From Streptomyces sp. NBC_01198 (GTDB lineage: Bacteria > Actinomycetota > Actinomycetes > Streptomycetales > Streptomycetaceae): DNA of 64,000 bases. The DNA is taken from the NCBI RefSeq assembly GCF_036010485.1, contig NZ_CP108568.1, positions 5,852,501 to 5,916,500 on the forward strand, read 5' to 3'. The translations under genes were made by a program, and so were the position numbers. The number at the start of each line of letters is the position of its first letter. The stretch's first letter is position 1. This document shows positions 25,265-33,716 of this stretch, one piece after another. Below the pieces are notes generated by a model. That model saw only the letters and a list, made by a program, of their open reading frames with translations. It made no database searches and was not told the DNA's origin.

Positions 25265-27480
25265 CCGGCGGTCCCGAGCGCGTAGTGGTTCGCGATCTGC
25301 GCCGGCGAGAGGACCGTCGGGTAGACGGCGGCCTCGTCGATCGAGCCGGCGAAGTACGAACTCGTCGGCGCCGACGGCCAGCTGCCCAGGTTGTCGTAGC
25401 CGATGTGCCAGTAACCCGGGTAGTTCTGGCTGGTGGTGACCGTCGGGTCGGACGCGGCCAGCGCGCCGTCGACGTACAGCTTCATCCCGTCGGCGCCCTG
25501 GGTCGCGACGGCCAGGTGCCAGCTGCCGTCGTTGTACGCGTCCGGGGCGGTGACGATCCGGGTGGCTCCGGTGTAGACGCCGAAGATCAACCGGCCGTTG
25601 TCGGTCATGTAGATGTGCTTGTCGTAGTTGCCGCTGGGGTGGGTGGAGTTGTTGCCGAAGCCCATGAGCTTGCCGCCCGCGGTGGTGGTCGTCCTGAACC
25701 ACGTCTCGATGCTGTACTGCGTGGGCGTCGGGTGCAGCCGGTCGCTGTAGGTCCACTGCGTCGAGCCGTTGAAGGTGTACGCCTTCGACCCCGGCACCGC
25801 ACCCGGCGTCACGCCGTGCACCGGGCCGCCGACGCTGATGCCGCTGTCGTCACCGGTGGAGGAGTCCGCGTTGTACGACCCGGAGGCCGCGTCGTAGCGC
25901 CAGTAGAGGGTGGCCCCGTCGGCCAGCACCTGGCTCGGGTAGGCCTCCGCCGCCGCCGGCACGGTGGCCGACGCGTTGGGCGACTGCGCGCTGGTGTTGG
26001 TGCCGTCGCTGGCCGAGACCCGATAGGTGTACTTCACGCCAGGGGTCACGTTGGTGTCGGTGTAGGTGAGCTGCGGCCTGACCCACGGCAGCGAGCTGCC
26101 GGTGACGGTGTAGACCGGGGTGGTGCCGCCGTTGCGGTAGACCCGGTAGGTCAGCAGCCCGTCGTCGGTGTCGGTGCTGGACTGCCAGCTGACCTTCACA
26201 GAACCGGGGTCGATGCTGGTCACCGATGTTTGCGGCAGCGTCGGCGCCCCGGTGTCGGGGCCGCTGGCGAAGCGCGTCAGGCCCTGCTGGGCCGCCCCGT
26301 TGACGGTGGTGAACTCGCCGCCCACCCACAGGTAGTCGGTGCCGCCGGAGGACGCGAGCGCCATCACGCGCGGGCCGATCTTCTCGCCGATGCCGTCGTT
26401 GGTGTCGGGGAACCACCCCACCAGATGCGGGTCGTCCACCGACTCGGCCAGCAGGTGCTTGCGCACCGAGTCGGGGTACTCGCCCATGCTGGAGCAGTCG
26501 TGGGCGTGGCTGCCGCTGTAGAGGACGGTCTGGTACACCGTCAGCGACTGGGTGGCGCCAAGGCAGTTGTCCCGCCAGACCTGGTTGAAGTCGGTGAGGC
26601 TGAGCCGGATGCGGCCGTCGAAGACGCCGCCGCCGGTGCCCTCGTTGGCGGTGTAGAAGCTGTTGCTCGCCGCGTCCACGATGATGTCCTTGGTCACCGA
26701 GGTCGCGTCGATGAAGCCGGTCGGATACGCCTTGACCAGCGCCCCGGTCGAGGTGTCGACCACCGCGAGGGAGTGCGAGTTGACGCCGTCCACGGTGTTG
26801 AAGTCACCGCCGAGGATGGCGTCCTGGCCGTCCGGGGTGAGGGCGAGCGCCCGGCCCGGGTCGTCCGCGGCCGGGGCCCACGGCAGCAGCGCTCCCGCGG
26901 TGCTGACCGCCGCGTAGCGGCCCCTGGACTGGCCGTTGACGGACGTGACGTCACCGCCGAAGAAGACCGTGTCCGCGCTGGCCTCGACGGCCCGCACCGT
27001 GCCCGAGACCGACGGGTGGAAGGTGGTGCTGACCGCGCAGGTGGTCAGGTTGATCGCGGCGAGGCTGCTCACCCCGACCCCGTTGACCTGTCCGAAGAAG
27101 CCGCCCGCGTAGAGGGTGTGGCCGTCGGGCGAGACGGCCATCGCGCGTACCGTCGCGTTGTTGGAGCCGACGGTGAAATTCAGCTGGCAGCCCGCCGGTT
27201 GGCCGGTGGCCGCGTTGAAGGCGGCGAAGTTCGCCACCGACGTCTCGTTGCTCCCGGCCGCGGAGCCGGCCGGCCGGATCGCGGAGAAGGTGCCCGCGGT
27301 GTAGACGATGCCGTTCGCCTGGGCCATCGCCCAGACCACGCCGTTGGTCTGGTACGTGCTGAGGTTGTCGGCGGTCAGTCCGACAGGTGGTTGGAGTGCC
27401 GTCGCCGATGGTGACGACAGCGCTCCCAGCGTTGCGGCCGCCAGTATGGCGGCAGCCGCGAACACCGGCCATTTACGCAT
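25261..27480 (-). CDS. Secreted propeller-Fn3-LamG surface protein
   Basis: A 739-residue secreted protein. Signal peptide at residues 1-~32 ends ATA-LQPP. Residues ~35-400 form repeated blades of the form GxxYxGGxFxxVNGxxxxxLAAxN, a propeller-like repeat. A fibronectin type III domain follows (about 410-500; VSWQSSTDTDDGLLTYRVYRNG). A LamG/concanavalin-like lectin domain ends the protein (about 530-735; YSIETWFRTTTTAGGKLMGFG). There is no sortase motif or C-terminal helix. ATG 27480 was chosen for the signal peptide and a GGGGGG site. It is likely a carbohydrate-binding extracellular protein, first gene of the operon with a lipoprotein and GT2. Confidence 0.85.
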   Translation of the reverse strand: MRKWPVFAAAAILAAATLGALSSPSATALQPPVGLTADNLSTYQTNGVVWAMAQANGIVYTAGTFSAIRPAGSAAGSNETSVANFAAFNAATGQPAGCQLNFTVGSNNATVRAMAVSPDGHTLYAGGFFGQVNGVGVSSLAAINLTTCAVSTTFHPSVSGTVRAVEASADTVFFGGDVTSVNGQSRGRYAAVSTAGALLPWAPAADDPGRALALTPDGQDAILGGDFNTVDGVNSHSLAVVDTSTGALVKAYPTGFIDATSVTKDIIVDAASNSFYTANEGTGGGVFDGRIRLSLTDFNQVWRDNCLGATQSLTVYQTVLYSGSHAHDCSSMGEYPDSVRKHLLAESVDDPHLVGWFPDTNDGIGEKIGPRVMALASSGGTDYLWVGGEFTTVNGAAQQGLTRFASGPDTGAPTLPQTSVTSIDPGSVKVSWQSSTDTDDGLLTYRVYRNGGTTPVYTVTGSSLPWVRPQLTYTDTNVTPGVKYTYRVSASDGTNTSAQSPNASATVPAAAEAYPSQVLADGATLYWRYDAASGSYNADSSTGDDSGISVGGPVHGVTPGAVPGSKAYTFNGSTQWTYSDRLHPTPTQYSIETWFRTTTTAGGKLMGFGNNSTHPSGNYDKHIYMTDNGRLIFGVYTGATRIVTAPDAYNDGSWHLAVATQGADGMKLYVDGALAASDPTVTTSQNYPGYWHIGYDNLGSWPSAPTSSYFAGSIDEAAVYPTVLSPAQIANHYALGTAG

Positions 27481-27654
27481 GAGTTGCCCCCCAGAACCCC
27501 GATGTGCAACGGCCGGATCCAGCCGTTGTGGTGCACGGCACAGTAGGGCGTCCCCCGCACTGCGGTCTCCCTTTTTGCCGAAACCGGTGAAGTACGGTGA
27601 AGTCGCATGACATCGGTGCATCTGTCGGCAGCCCCGTGCTGGCCGCCCACCGGG

Positions 27655-28668
27655 TCATCTGTCGATCCGGACGGTCGCGCCCGCCAGCTGGTCGGTGACC
27701 ATCCGGATGTCGGCCTCGACCATGATTCCGGCCAGGTCGGCGACCCTGACCTTGGGCTCCCAGTCGAGCAGGTCGCGCGCCTTGCCCGCGTCGCCGATCA
27801 GCGCGTCGACCTCGGTGGGGCGCTCGTACTTCGGGTCGTAGCGGACGTACTGCGTCCAGTCCAGGTCGGCGTGCCCGAAGGCGACCTCGACGAACTGCCG
27901 CACGGTGGCGGCCTCGCCGGTCGCCACCACGTAGTCGTCCGGCTCGTCGCGCTGCAGCATGCGCCACATGGCCTCGACGTACTCCGGCGCGTACCCCCAG
28001 TCGCGGACCGCGTCGAGGTTGCCCAGATACAGCCGGTCCTGCAGGCCCGCCTTGATCCTGGCCACCGCCCGGGTGATCTTCCTGGTCACGAAGGTCTCAC
28101 CGCGGCGCGGCGACTCGTGGTTGAACAGGATCCCGTTGACGGCGTACATCCCGTACGCCTCGCGGTAGTTGACCGTCGCCCAGTAGCCGAAGACCTTCGC
28201 GCAGCCGTACGGGCTGCGCGGGTGGAAGGCGGTGTTCTCGTTCTGCGGCGGCGGGGCGGCGCCGAACATCTCCGAGGACGAGGCCTGGTAGATGCGCGCC
28301 TGCGTGCCGCTGGCGCGTACCGCCTCCAGCAGCCGCAGCGTGGACAGGCCGGTGACGTCACCGGTGTAGAGCGGCGCGTCGAAGGAGACCCGGACATGGG
28401 ACTGGGCGCCGAGGTTGTAGATCTCGTCCGGCTGCACCTCGTGCAGCAGGTTCACCAGCGCGACCCCGTCGGTGAGGTCGGCGTGGTGCAGCACGAACGA
28501 CCGGTTCCGCGCCTGGGGGTCCTGGTAGATGTGATCGATGCGCTCGGTGTTGAACGTCGAGGAGCGGCGCACGATGCCGTGCACGGTGTAGCCCTTGTCC
28601 AGCAGCAGTTCGGCGAGATAGGAGCCGTCCTGCCCGGTCACGCCGGTGATGAGCGCGGTCTTGCCCAC
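27655..28668 (-). CDS. gmd: GDP-mannose 4,6-dehydratase
   Basis: A 337-residue extended SDR enzyme that converts GDP-mannose to GDP-4-keto-6-deoxymannose. The NADP fold has G9-x2-G12-x2-G15 (GVTGQDG). The catalytic Ser/Glu-Tyr-Lys set is seen in SSSEMFG and SPYGCAK. VRDWGYAPEYVEAMW and the GDP-binding NHESPRRGETFVTRKI block are diagnostic. GTG 28668 has GGGGG five nt upstream; the TTG at 28680 would lie inside that site. It is divergently transcribed from fcl, which takes its product. Confidence 0.96.
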   Translation of the reverse strand: MGKTALITGVTGQDGSYLAELLLDKGYTVHGIVRRSSTFNTERIDHIYQDPQARNRSFVLHHADLTDGVALVNLLHEVQPDEIYNLGAQSHVRVSFDAPLYTGDVTGLSTLRLLEAVRASGTQARIYQASSSEMFGAAPPPQNENTAFHPRSPYGCAKVFGYWATVNYREAYGMYAVNGILFNHESPRRGETFVTRKITRAVARIKAGLQDRLYLGNLDAVRDWGYAPEYVEAMWRMLQRDEPDDYVVATGEAATVRQFVEVAFGHADLDWTQYVRYDPKYERPTEVDALIGDAGKARDLLDWEPKVRVADLAGIMVEADIRMVTDQLAGATVRIDR

Positions 28669-28746
28669 GCGTTCCCCCAAGTGGTCTCGGTTCAGGTCCG
28701 CACGAATGCGGAATTAACGTCCGGACGGGTGAAGTGTGCTGACACA

Positions 28747-29760
28747 ATGCCGTTCATGACGGAACTACTGCCGGACGGCGCCCGGGTGTTCGTCGCGGGC
28801 CATCGCGGCCTCGTGGGTTCGGCGGTGGTCCGCCGCCTGACCGCCGAGGGCCACCCCGTGCTGGCACGGACCCGCACGGAACTCGATCTGCGCGACCCGG
28901 CGGCCACCGCCGCCTGGCTGCGGGAGGCCCGCCCCGACGCGGTGGTGCTCGCCGCCGCCCGGGTCGGGGGGATCATGGCCAACTCGACCCACCCGGTGCA
29001 GTTCCTGGAGGACAACCTGCGGATCCAGCTGAGCGTCATCGCGGGGGCCCACGCGGCCGGGGTGCGACGGCTGCTGTTCCTGGGCTCGTCGTGCATCTAC
29101 CCCAAGTTCGCCCCGCAGCCGATCCGCGAGGACGCGCTGCTGACCGGCCCGCTGGAGCCGACCAACGAGGCGTACGCGCTGGCGAAGATCGCCGGGATCG
29201 TGCAGGTGCAGTCCTACCGCAGGCAGTACGGCGCCGCCTACATCTCGGCGATGCCGACCAACCTCTACGGTCCCGGCGACAACTTCGACCTGGCGACCTC
29301 GCACGTGCTGCCCGCGATGATCCGCCGCTTCGACGAGGCCGCGCGCGACGGCGCCCCCGAGGTGACGCTGTGGGGCAGCGGCACCCCGCGGCGCGAGTTC
29401 CTGCATGTGGACGACCTCGCCACGGCCTGCACCCTGCTGCTGCGCGACTACGACGCCGACGAACCGGTCAACGTCGGCTGCGGCGAGGACCTGACCATCC
29501 GCGAACTCGCCGAGACCGTCAAGGACGTGGTCGGCTACCGCGGCCGGATCGGCTGGGACACCGGCAAACCCGACGGCACCCCGCGCAAACTGCTCGACGT
29601 CTCGCGGCTGTTCGCGCTCGGCTGGCGGCCGCGGATCGCACTGCGGGACGGTGTCGCCGCCGTCCACGGGCAGTGGCGGGCGCAGGCCGGGACCGGCACA
29701 CCGGACCCGGCCGCCGGGTCTGAGCCGGACCCGGGCCCGGAGCCCGCGGGCGCCCACTAG
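28747..29760 (+). CDS. fcl: GDP-L-fucose synthase
   Basis: A 337-residue SDR epimerase/reductase that finishes GDP-L-fucose synthesis from the Gmd product. Visible: FVAGHRGLVGSAVVRRL (nucleotide fold), GSSCIYPK (catalytic Ser/Cys region), YALAKIAG (Tyr-x3-Lys), MPTNLYGPGDNFD and GSGTPRREFLHVDDLA, all typical. The C-terminal ~25 residues are a Pro/Glu/Ala tail. ATG 28747 is listed; ATG 28756 is in frame and equally possible, and neither has a clear ribosome site, so a leaderless or short-leader message is possible. It overlaps the convergent GPT gene by 4 nt. Confidence 0.95.
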   Translation: MPFMTELLPDGARVFVAGHRGLVGSAVVRRLTAEGHPVLARTRTELDLRDPAATAAWLREARPDAVVLAAARVGGIMANSTHPVQFLEDNLRIQLSVIAGAHAAGVRRLLFLGSSCIYPKFAPQPIREDALLTGPLEPTNEAYALAKIAGIVQVQSYRRQYGAAYISAMPTNLYGPGDNFDLATSHVLPAMIRRFDEAARDGAPEVTLWGSGTPRREFLHVDDLATACTLLLRDYDADEPVNVGCGEDLTIRELAETVKDVVGYRGRIGWDTGKPDGTPRKLLDVSRLFALGWRPRIALRDGVAAVHGQWRAQAGTGTPDPAAGSEPDPGPEPAGAH

Positions 29761-31379
29761 TAGGCCCCGCGGCCGTCGACCACGGCCCGCAGGGTGCGGG
29801 TCATGACCTCCAGGTCACCGGCCAGTGACCAGTTGTCCACGTAGCGCAGGTCGAGCGCGAGCGTCTCGTCCCACGACAGGTCGGAGCGCCCGCTGACCTG
29901 CCACAGGCCGGTGATGCCCGGCTTGACCGCCAGCCGCCGCAGCGCCACCTCGTCGTAGCGGTCGACCTCCTCGGGCAGCGGCGGGCGCGGCCCGACCAGC
30001 GACATCTCGCCGCGCAGCACGTTGACCAGCTGCGGCAGCTCGTCCAGCGAGCAGCGCCGCAGCCACCGCCCGACCGCGGTGACCCGCGGATCGCGGCGCA
30101 TCTTGAACATCAGCCCGTCGTGCTCGTTGGCGCCGGTGCGCTCCAACTCCGCCTTGCGCGCCTCGGCGTCGGCCACCATCGTGCGGAACTTCCACATCGT
30201 GAAGTGCGCGCGGTGCTGGCCGCACCGCACCTGCCGGTGGAAGGCGGGCCCCGGCGAGGTCACCCTGATCGCCAGCGCGACCACGCAGAACACCGGTGCC
30301 AGCACCAGCAGTCCGAGCGCCGCGCCGGTGCGGTCGAGCGCCGACTTCAGGCCGACCTGCACCCCGTGCCTGACCGGCGGCGCGATGTGCAGCAGCATGA
30401 GGCCGGCCGGGGCGTCCAGGTCGACCCTGCGCACCTGCACGTCGATCAGGCCGGGCAGCAGCGCCACCGGAAGTCCCGCGTCGTGCAGGCACCACGACAG
30501 CCGGCGCAGCCGCTCCGCCGACAACCGCGGCCCCGGCGCGACCAGCACCAGGTCCGCGCTGTGCTCACCGGCGGCCCGCAGTACGGCCGCCGCGTCGTCC
30601 TGCGGCCCCGCCGGGTCCAGGGCGCCGAGCCGTTCGGTCACCGGCGCCCCGCACTCCAGTTTCGCGCTGCCCACCGGGACCACCCCGACGACCACGTAGG
30701 CGTGTTCCGTCCTGGCGGCCAGATGGCCCACCACGTGGTCGGCGGCGCCCGGTTCACCGATCACCAGCACCCGGCGCACCGCGTGCGCCTCGCGCCGGGC
30801 GGCGATCAGCCGGTGGTAGGTGACCTTGCGGCACGCCGTGGTCAGCAGCGGCGCCCCGGCCACGCCGGCGAGCGCCAACGACGGGTCCATGACCTGGCCG
30901 AACGCGGTGCGCAGCACGGCGAGCACGCCGAGCAGCACCAGCCAGTCGCCCAGCACCTGCAAGGTGCCACGGCTCTCGCCGAGCGCGCCGACCGCGTAAC
31001 GCCGCCGGGCCGCCCGCACCGCGGGCCAGGTCACAGCGGCCGCCAGCGCGCACAGCAGCACATGCGGCTGGGCGGCCATCCGCAGCATCACTGCGGTGGG
31101 CACGCCGGCGCCCGCCGCGTCGACGGCCAGCGCGACCGGCAGATACCAGGCGGCCTTGTGCGCGTAGCCGCGGTGCCCGCCGTGCCGCCCTGCCGCCGTG
31201 AGTCCGTCGTCCCCGCGGACGCGCCGCCGGGCGTACGACAGCGGCGCGCCCAACGTGCCGGCGGCCGAGGTCGGTTGTGCCGGTGCTCCGAACGCGAGCG
31301 GATTCCTGGTCCGCCCGGTTCGCCGCTCACTTGCTACGGGTATCACTGGTCTTGCCGACTGTGCTTCGACACGCCGCAT
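29757..31379 (-). CDS. Undecaprenyl-phosphate sugar-1-phosphate transferase (WcaJ-like)
   Basis: A 540-residue polyprenyl glycosylphosphotransferase that would load the first sugar-phosphate on the lipid carrier. The N-terminal half has four to five transmembrane helices and a CoA-binding-like domain (VRRVLVIGEPGAAD). After a further helix near 340 comes the catalytic Bac_transf domain: KFRTMVADAEARK, LRRCSLDELPQLVNVLRGEMSLVGPRPPLP, KPGITGLWQVSGRS. ATG 31379 has GGGGGG upstream and defines a basic cytoplasmic start. It is the initiating enzyme of the EPS cluster and the cluster's right-most gene. Confidence 0.94.
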   Translation of the reverse strand: MRRVEAQSARPVIPVASERRTGRTRNPLAFGAPAQPTSAAGTLGAPLSYARRRVRGDDGLTAAGRHGGHRGYAHKAAWYLPVALAVDAAGAGVPTAVMLRMAAQPHVLLCALAAAVTWPAVRAARRRYAVGALGESRGTLQVLGDWLVLLGVLAVLRTAFGQVMDPSLALAGVAGAPLLTTACRKVTYHRLIAARREAHAVRRVLVIGEPGAADHVVGHLAARTEHAYVVVGVVPVGSAKLECGAPVTERLGALDPAGPQDDAAAVLRAAGEHSADLVLVAPGPRLSAERLRRLSWCLHDAGLPVALLPGLIDVQVRRVDLDAPAGLMLLHIAPPVRHGVQVGLKSALDRTGAALGLLVLAPVFCVVALAIRVTSPGPAFHRQVRCGQHRAHFTMWKFRTMVADAEARKAELERTGANEHDGLMFKMRRDPRVTAVGRWLRRCSLDELPQLVNVLRGEMSLVGPRPPLPEEVDRYDEVALRRLAVKPGITGLWQVSGRSDLSWDETLALDLRYVDNWSLAGDLEVMTRTLRAVVDGRGAY

Positions 31380-31554
31380 GGACCCCCCAGGCACCTCGCG
31401 ACCTTCGACGCCCTTCCACTTCCCCAAGTGGCGGCTCGCCGTGGTATCAGCGAACGCTAGGCCAACACTCGACTCTTCCGCTGCGGTTTGCATATATTCG
31501 AGCCGATGTTTTGACCGAGTTAACATAACTATGGCGCACCATCGGCCACCCAGT

Positions 31555-31589
31555 GTAAGGGTTCCGTTACAGGAGTCAACGGCCCTTAC
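31555..31589 (+). promoter_or_regulatory. Hairpin-forming repeat just before the Rsm22-like gene
   Basis: GTAAGGG(TT)CCGTT at 31555-31568 pairs with AACGGCCCTTAC at 31578-31589, leaving a two-base bulge and a nine-base loop that contains AGGAG. A TACAGT at 31587-31592 lies about 8 nt before GTG 31601, so the region could instead be the promoter and operator of a leaderless transcript. Confidence 0.4.
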
Positions 31590-31600
31590 AGTTGTGGCTT

Positions 31601-32593
31601 GTGCCTACCGTGCCCCTTCCCGACGACCTGCGCGCCGCCCTCGCCGACCAGCTGCGCTCCACCGCCCCCAGCAGGGCGTCCGCACAGGTCGAACGGCTCA
31701 TCGAGAGCTACCGCGGGACGACCCCGACCGCCGCGCCGATCCTGCGGGACGCGGCGGATGTTGCCGCATATGCCGCCTACCGGATGCCGGCGACCTATGC
31801 CGCCGTCAGGACGGCACTGGCCGCATTCCGCTTGCAGTCCGGTGACTGGTGCCCGCAAACGCACCTCGACCTCGGGGGCGGCACCGGTGCGGCCACCTGG
31901 GCCGTGGCCGACGCCTGGCCGGCGGACGCGCACCGCAGCACCGTCCTGGACTGGTCGCAGCCCGCGCTGACCCTCGGCGCCGCCCTGGCCGGCACCGCGC
32001 AGTCCGCGGCGGTACGCGACGCCGGGTGGACCAGGCAGCCGCTCGGTGGCGCGGCCAGGCTGCCCGAGGCCGACCTGGTCACCGTCTCGTACGTGCTCGG
32101 CGAACTCACCGCCGCCGACCGGGAGTCGCTGGTCACCGCCGCCACGGAGGCCGCCGGCGCCGCGGTCGTGGTGGTCGAACCCGGCACCCCCGAGGGGTAC
32201 GCGCGCGTGCTGGCGGCCCGCGACCGGCTCATCGCCGCCGGGCTGCACGTCCTCGCGCCCTGCCCGCACGACGACCGCTGCCCGGTCACCGGCGACGACT
32301 GGTGCCACTTCGCCGCACGGGTGCAACGCACCGCGCTGCACCGGCAGATCAAGGGAGCCTCGCTGCCGTACGAGGACGAGAAGTTCAGCTACGTGGCGGC
32401 GGCGAGGTTCCCGGCGGAGCCGGCGGCGGCGCGGGTGGTGCGGCACCCGCAGATCCGCAAGGGGCTCGTGCTGCTCGACCTGTGCCAGACGCCGCCGGCG
32501 CTGGAGCGCACGACGGTGAGCAAGCGGCAGGGCTCGCTCTACCGCGCCGCCCGCGACACAGAATGGGGCGACGCCTGGCCCCCCGCGGAGTGA
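31601..32593 (+). CDS. Rsm22-like small ribosomal subunit methyltransferase
   Basis: A 330-residue SAM-dependent methyltransferase of the Rsm22 family. The SAM loop is DLGGGTGAATW (~85-95). A cysteine set in the C-terminal half (CPHDDRCP, DWCHF, and a later DLC) matches the metal/Fe-S-binding cysteines of Rsm22 proteins. The mitochondrial relatives assist or methylate the small ribosomal subunit; the bacterial role is less defined. GTG 31601 is preferred over TTG 31592. No ribosome site sits at a proper distance, but a -10-like TACAGT does, suggesting leaderless translation. Confidence 0.82.
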   Translation: MPTVPLPDDLRAALADQLRSTAPSRASAQVERLIESYRGTTPTAAPILRDAADVAAYAAYRMPATYAAVRTALAAFRLQSGDWCPQTHLDLGGGTGAATWAVADAWPADAHRSTVLDWSQPALTLGAALAGTAQSAAVRDAGWTRQPLGGAARLPEADLVTVSYVLGELTAADRESLVTAATEAAGAAVVVVEPGTPEGYARVLAARDRLIAAGLHVLAPCPHDDRCPVTGDDWCHFAARVQRTALHRQIKGASLPYEDEKFSYVAAARFPAEPAAARVVRHPQIRKGLVLLDLCQTPPALERTTVSKRQGSLYRAARDTEWGDAWPPAE

Positions 32594-32603
32594 GCCGGAG
32601 CGC

Positions 32604-33716
32604 TCAGAGCCAGCCGATCCGGCGGAAGGCGCGGTAGACCACAGCGGAGAGCACCGCCGTCACCCCGACCATCAGCGGGTAGCCGAACGTCCAGCCCAGC
32701 TCGGGCATATGGCGGAAGTTCATGCCGTAGAAACCGGCGATCATCGTCGGGATCGCCAGGATCGCCGCTGCGGCGCTGATCCGCCGCATGTCCACGTTCT
32801 GCTGCACGGCGAGTTGGCTGAGATTCGCCGCAAGCAGGCCGTCCACCAGCTCGCTGTACGCGGTCAGCCGCTCCTTCACGTGCGACAGGTGGTCGGAGAC
32901 GTCACGGAAGTAGCGCCGCATCTCGGTGTTGATCAGGCCGTCCGCGCCGTCCGTCAGCCGCTCCAGCGGGCGGGCCATCGGGTAGACGGCGTGCTTGAAC
33001 TCGATCAGCTCCCGCTTGAGCTGGTAGATCCGCTCGGCGTCGTCGCCGTGGTTGGCGGAGAAGACGTCCGACTCCAGGGTGTCCACATCGAGTTCGACGG
33101 CGTCGGCGACATCCAGGTAGTCGTCGGTGACCCGGTCGGCTATCGCGTGCAGGACGGCCGCGGGACCGTGCCTGAGCATCTCGGGACTGGCCTCAAGCGA
33201 CGCTCGCACCTGGGACAGGCCGGGGGCGCTGCCGTGCCGGACGACGACCACGAAGTCCGGCCCGGCGAAGATCATCAGCTCGCCGGTGTCCACCACCTCG
33301 CTGGTCGCGGTCAGCTTCTCGTGCTCCACGAAGACGATCGTCTTGAGCACCAGGAAGAGCGTGTCGCCGTACCGTTCCAGCTTCGGCCGCTGGTGCGCCT
33401 GCACCGCGTCCTCGACGGCCAGCGGGTGCAGCCCGAAGACCCGGGCGATCTCCTCCAGGTGCTCGGCCTCCGGCTGGTGCAGGCCGATCCACGCGAAGCC
33501 GCCGCGCTTGCGGGCCTCGTCGAGCACCTGCTGCGGCGGCAGCGACGCCGCCCGGCAGCCGTCCTGGTAGACCGCGCAGTCCACCACCACGTCGGCGGTG
33601 CGGCGGCGCTGCTCGGGCACCCCGTCGGCGCCGTCCAGGGCGTGCCACCGGCCGCCGCGCCGCCACTGCCGGCCGATCGCCCGCCTCGCCACCGCCGCCG
33701 TCCTGTGCTGCTTCAT
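32604..33716 (-). CDS. corA: CorA family magnesium/cobalt transporter
   Basis: A 370-residue CorA channel. The long cytoplasmic funnel ends with two C-terminal transmembrane helices. The pore signature YGMNF (~328-332) follows the first helix (AILAIPTMIAGFYGMNF), and the inter-helix loop is acidic (MPEL). The N-terminal ~35 residues are Arg-rich and beyond the usual core. ATG 33716 has GAGAAGG upstream and overlaps the stop of the upstream oxidoreductase as ATGA, so the two genes are coupled although functionally unrelated in appearance. Confidence 0.93.
   Translation of the reverse strand: MKQHRTAAVARRAIGRQWRRGGRWHALDGADGVPEQRRRTADVVVDCAVYQDGCRAASLPPQQVLDEARKRGGFAWIGLHQPEAEHLEEIARVFGLHPLAVEDAVQAHQRPKLERYGDTLFLVLKTIVFVEHEKLTATSEVVDTGELMIFAGPDFVVVVRHGSAPGLSQVRASLEASPEMLRHGPAAVLHAIADRVTDDYLDVADAVELDVDTLESDVFSANHGDDAERIYQLKRELIEFKHAVYPMARPLERLTDGADGLINTEMRRYFRDVSDHLSHVKERLTAYSELVDGLLAANLSQLAVQQNVDMRRISAAAAILAIPTMIAGFYGMNFRHMPELGWTFGYPLMVGVTAVLSAVVYRAFRRIGWL

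Noticed and set aside
28669..28746. Possible paired promoters between gmd and fcl
   Set aside because: AT-richer words such as GGAATTAAC occur, but I could not place -35 and -10 pairs with acceptable spacing for either direction.
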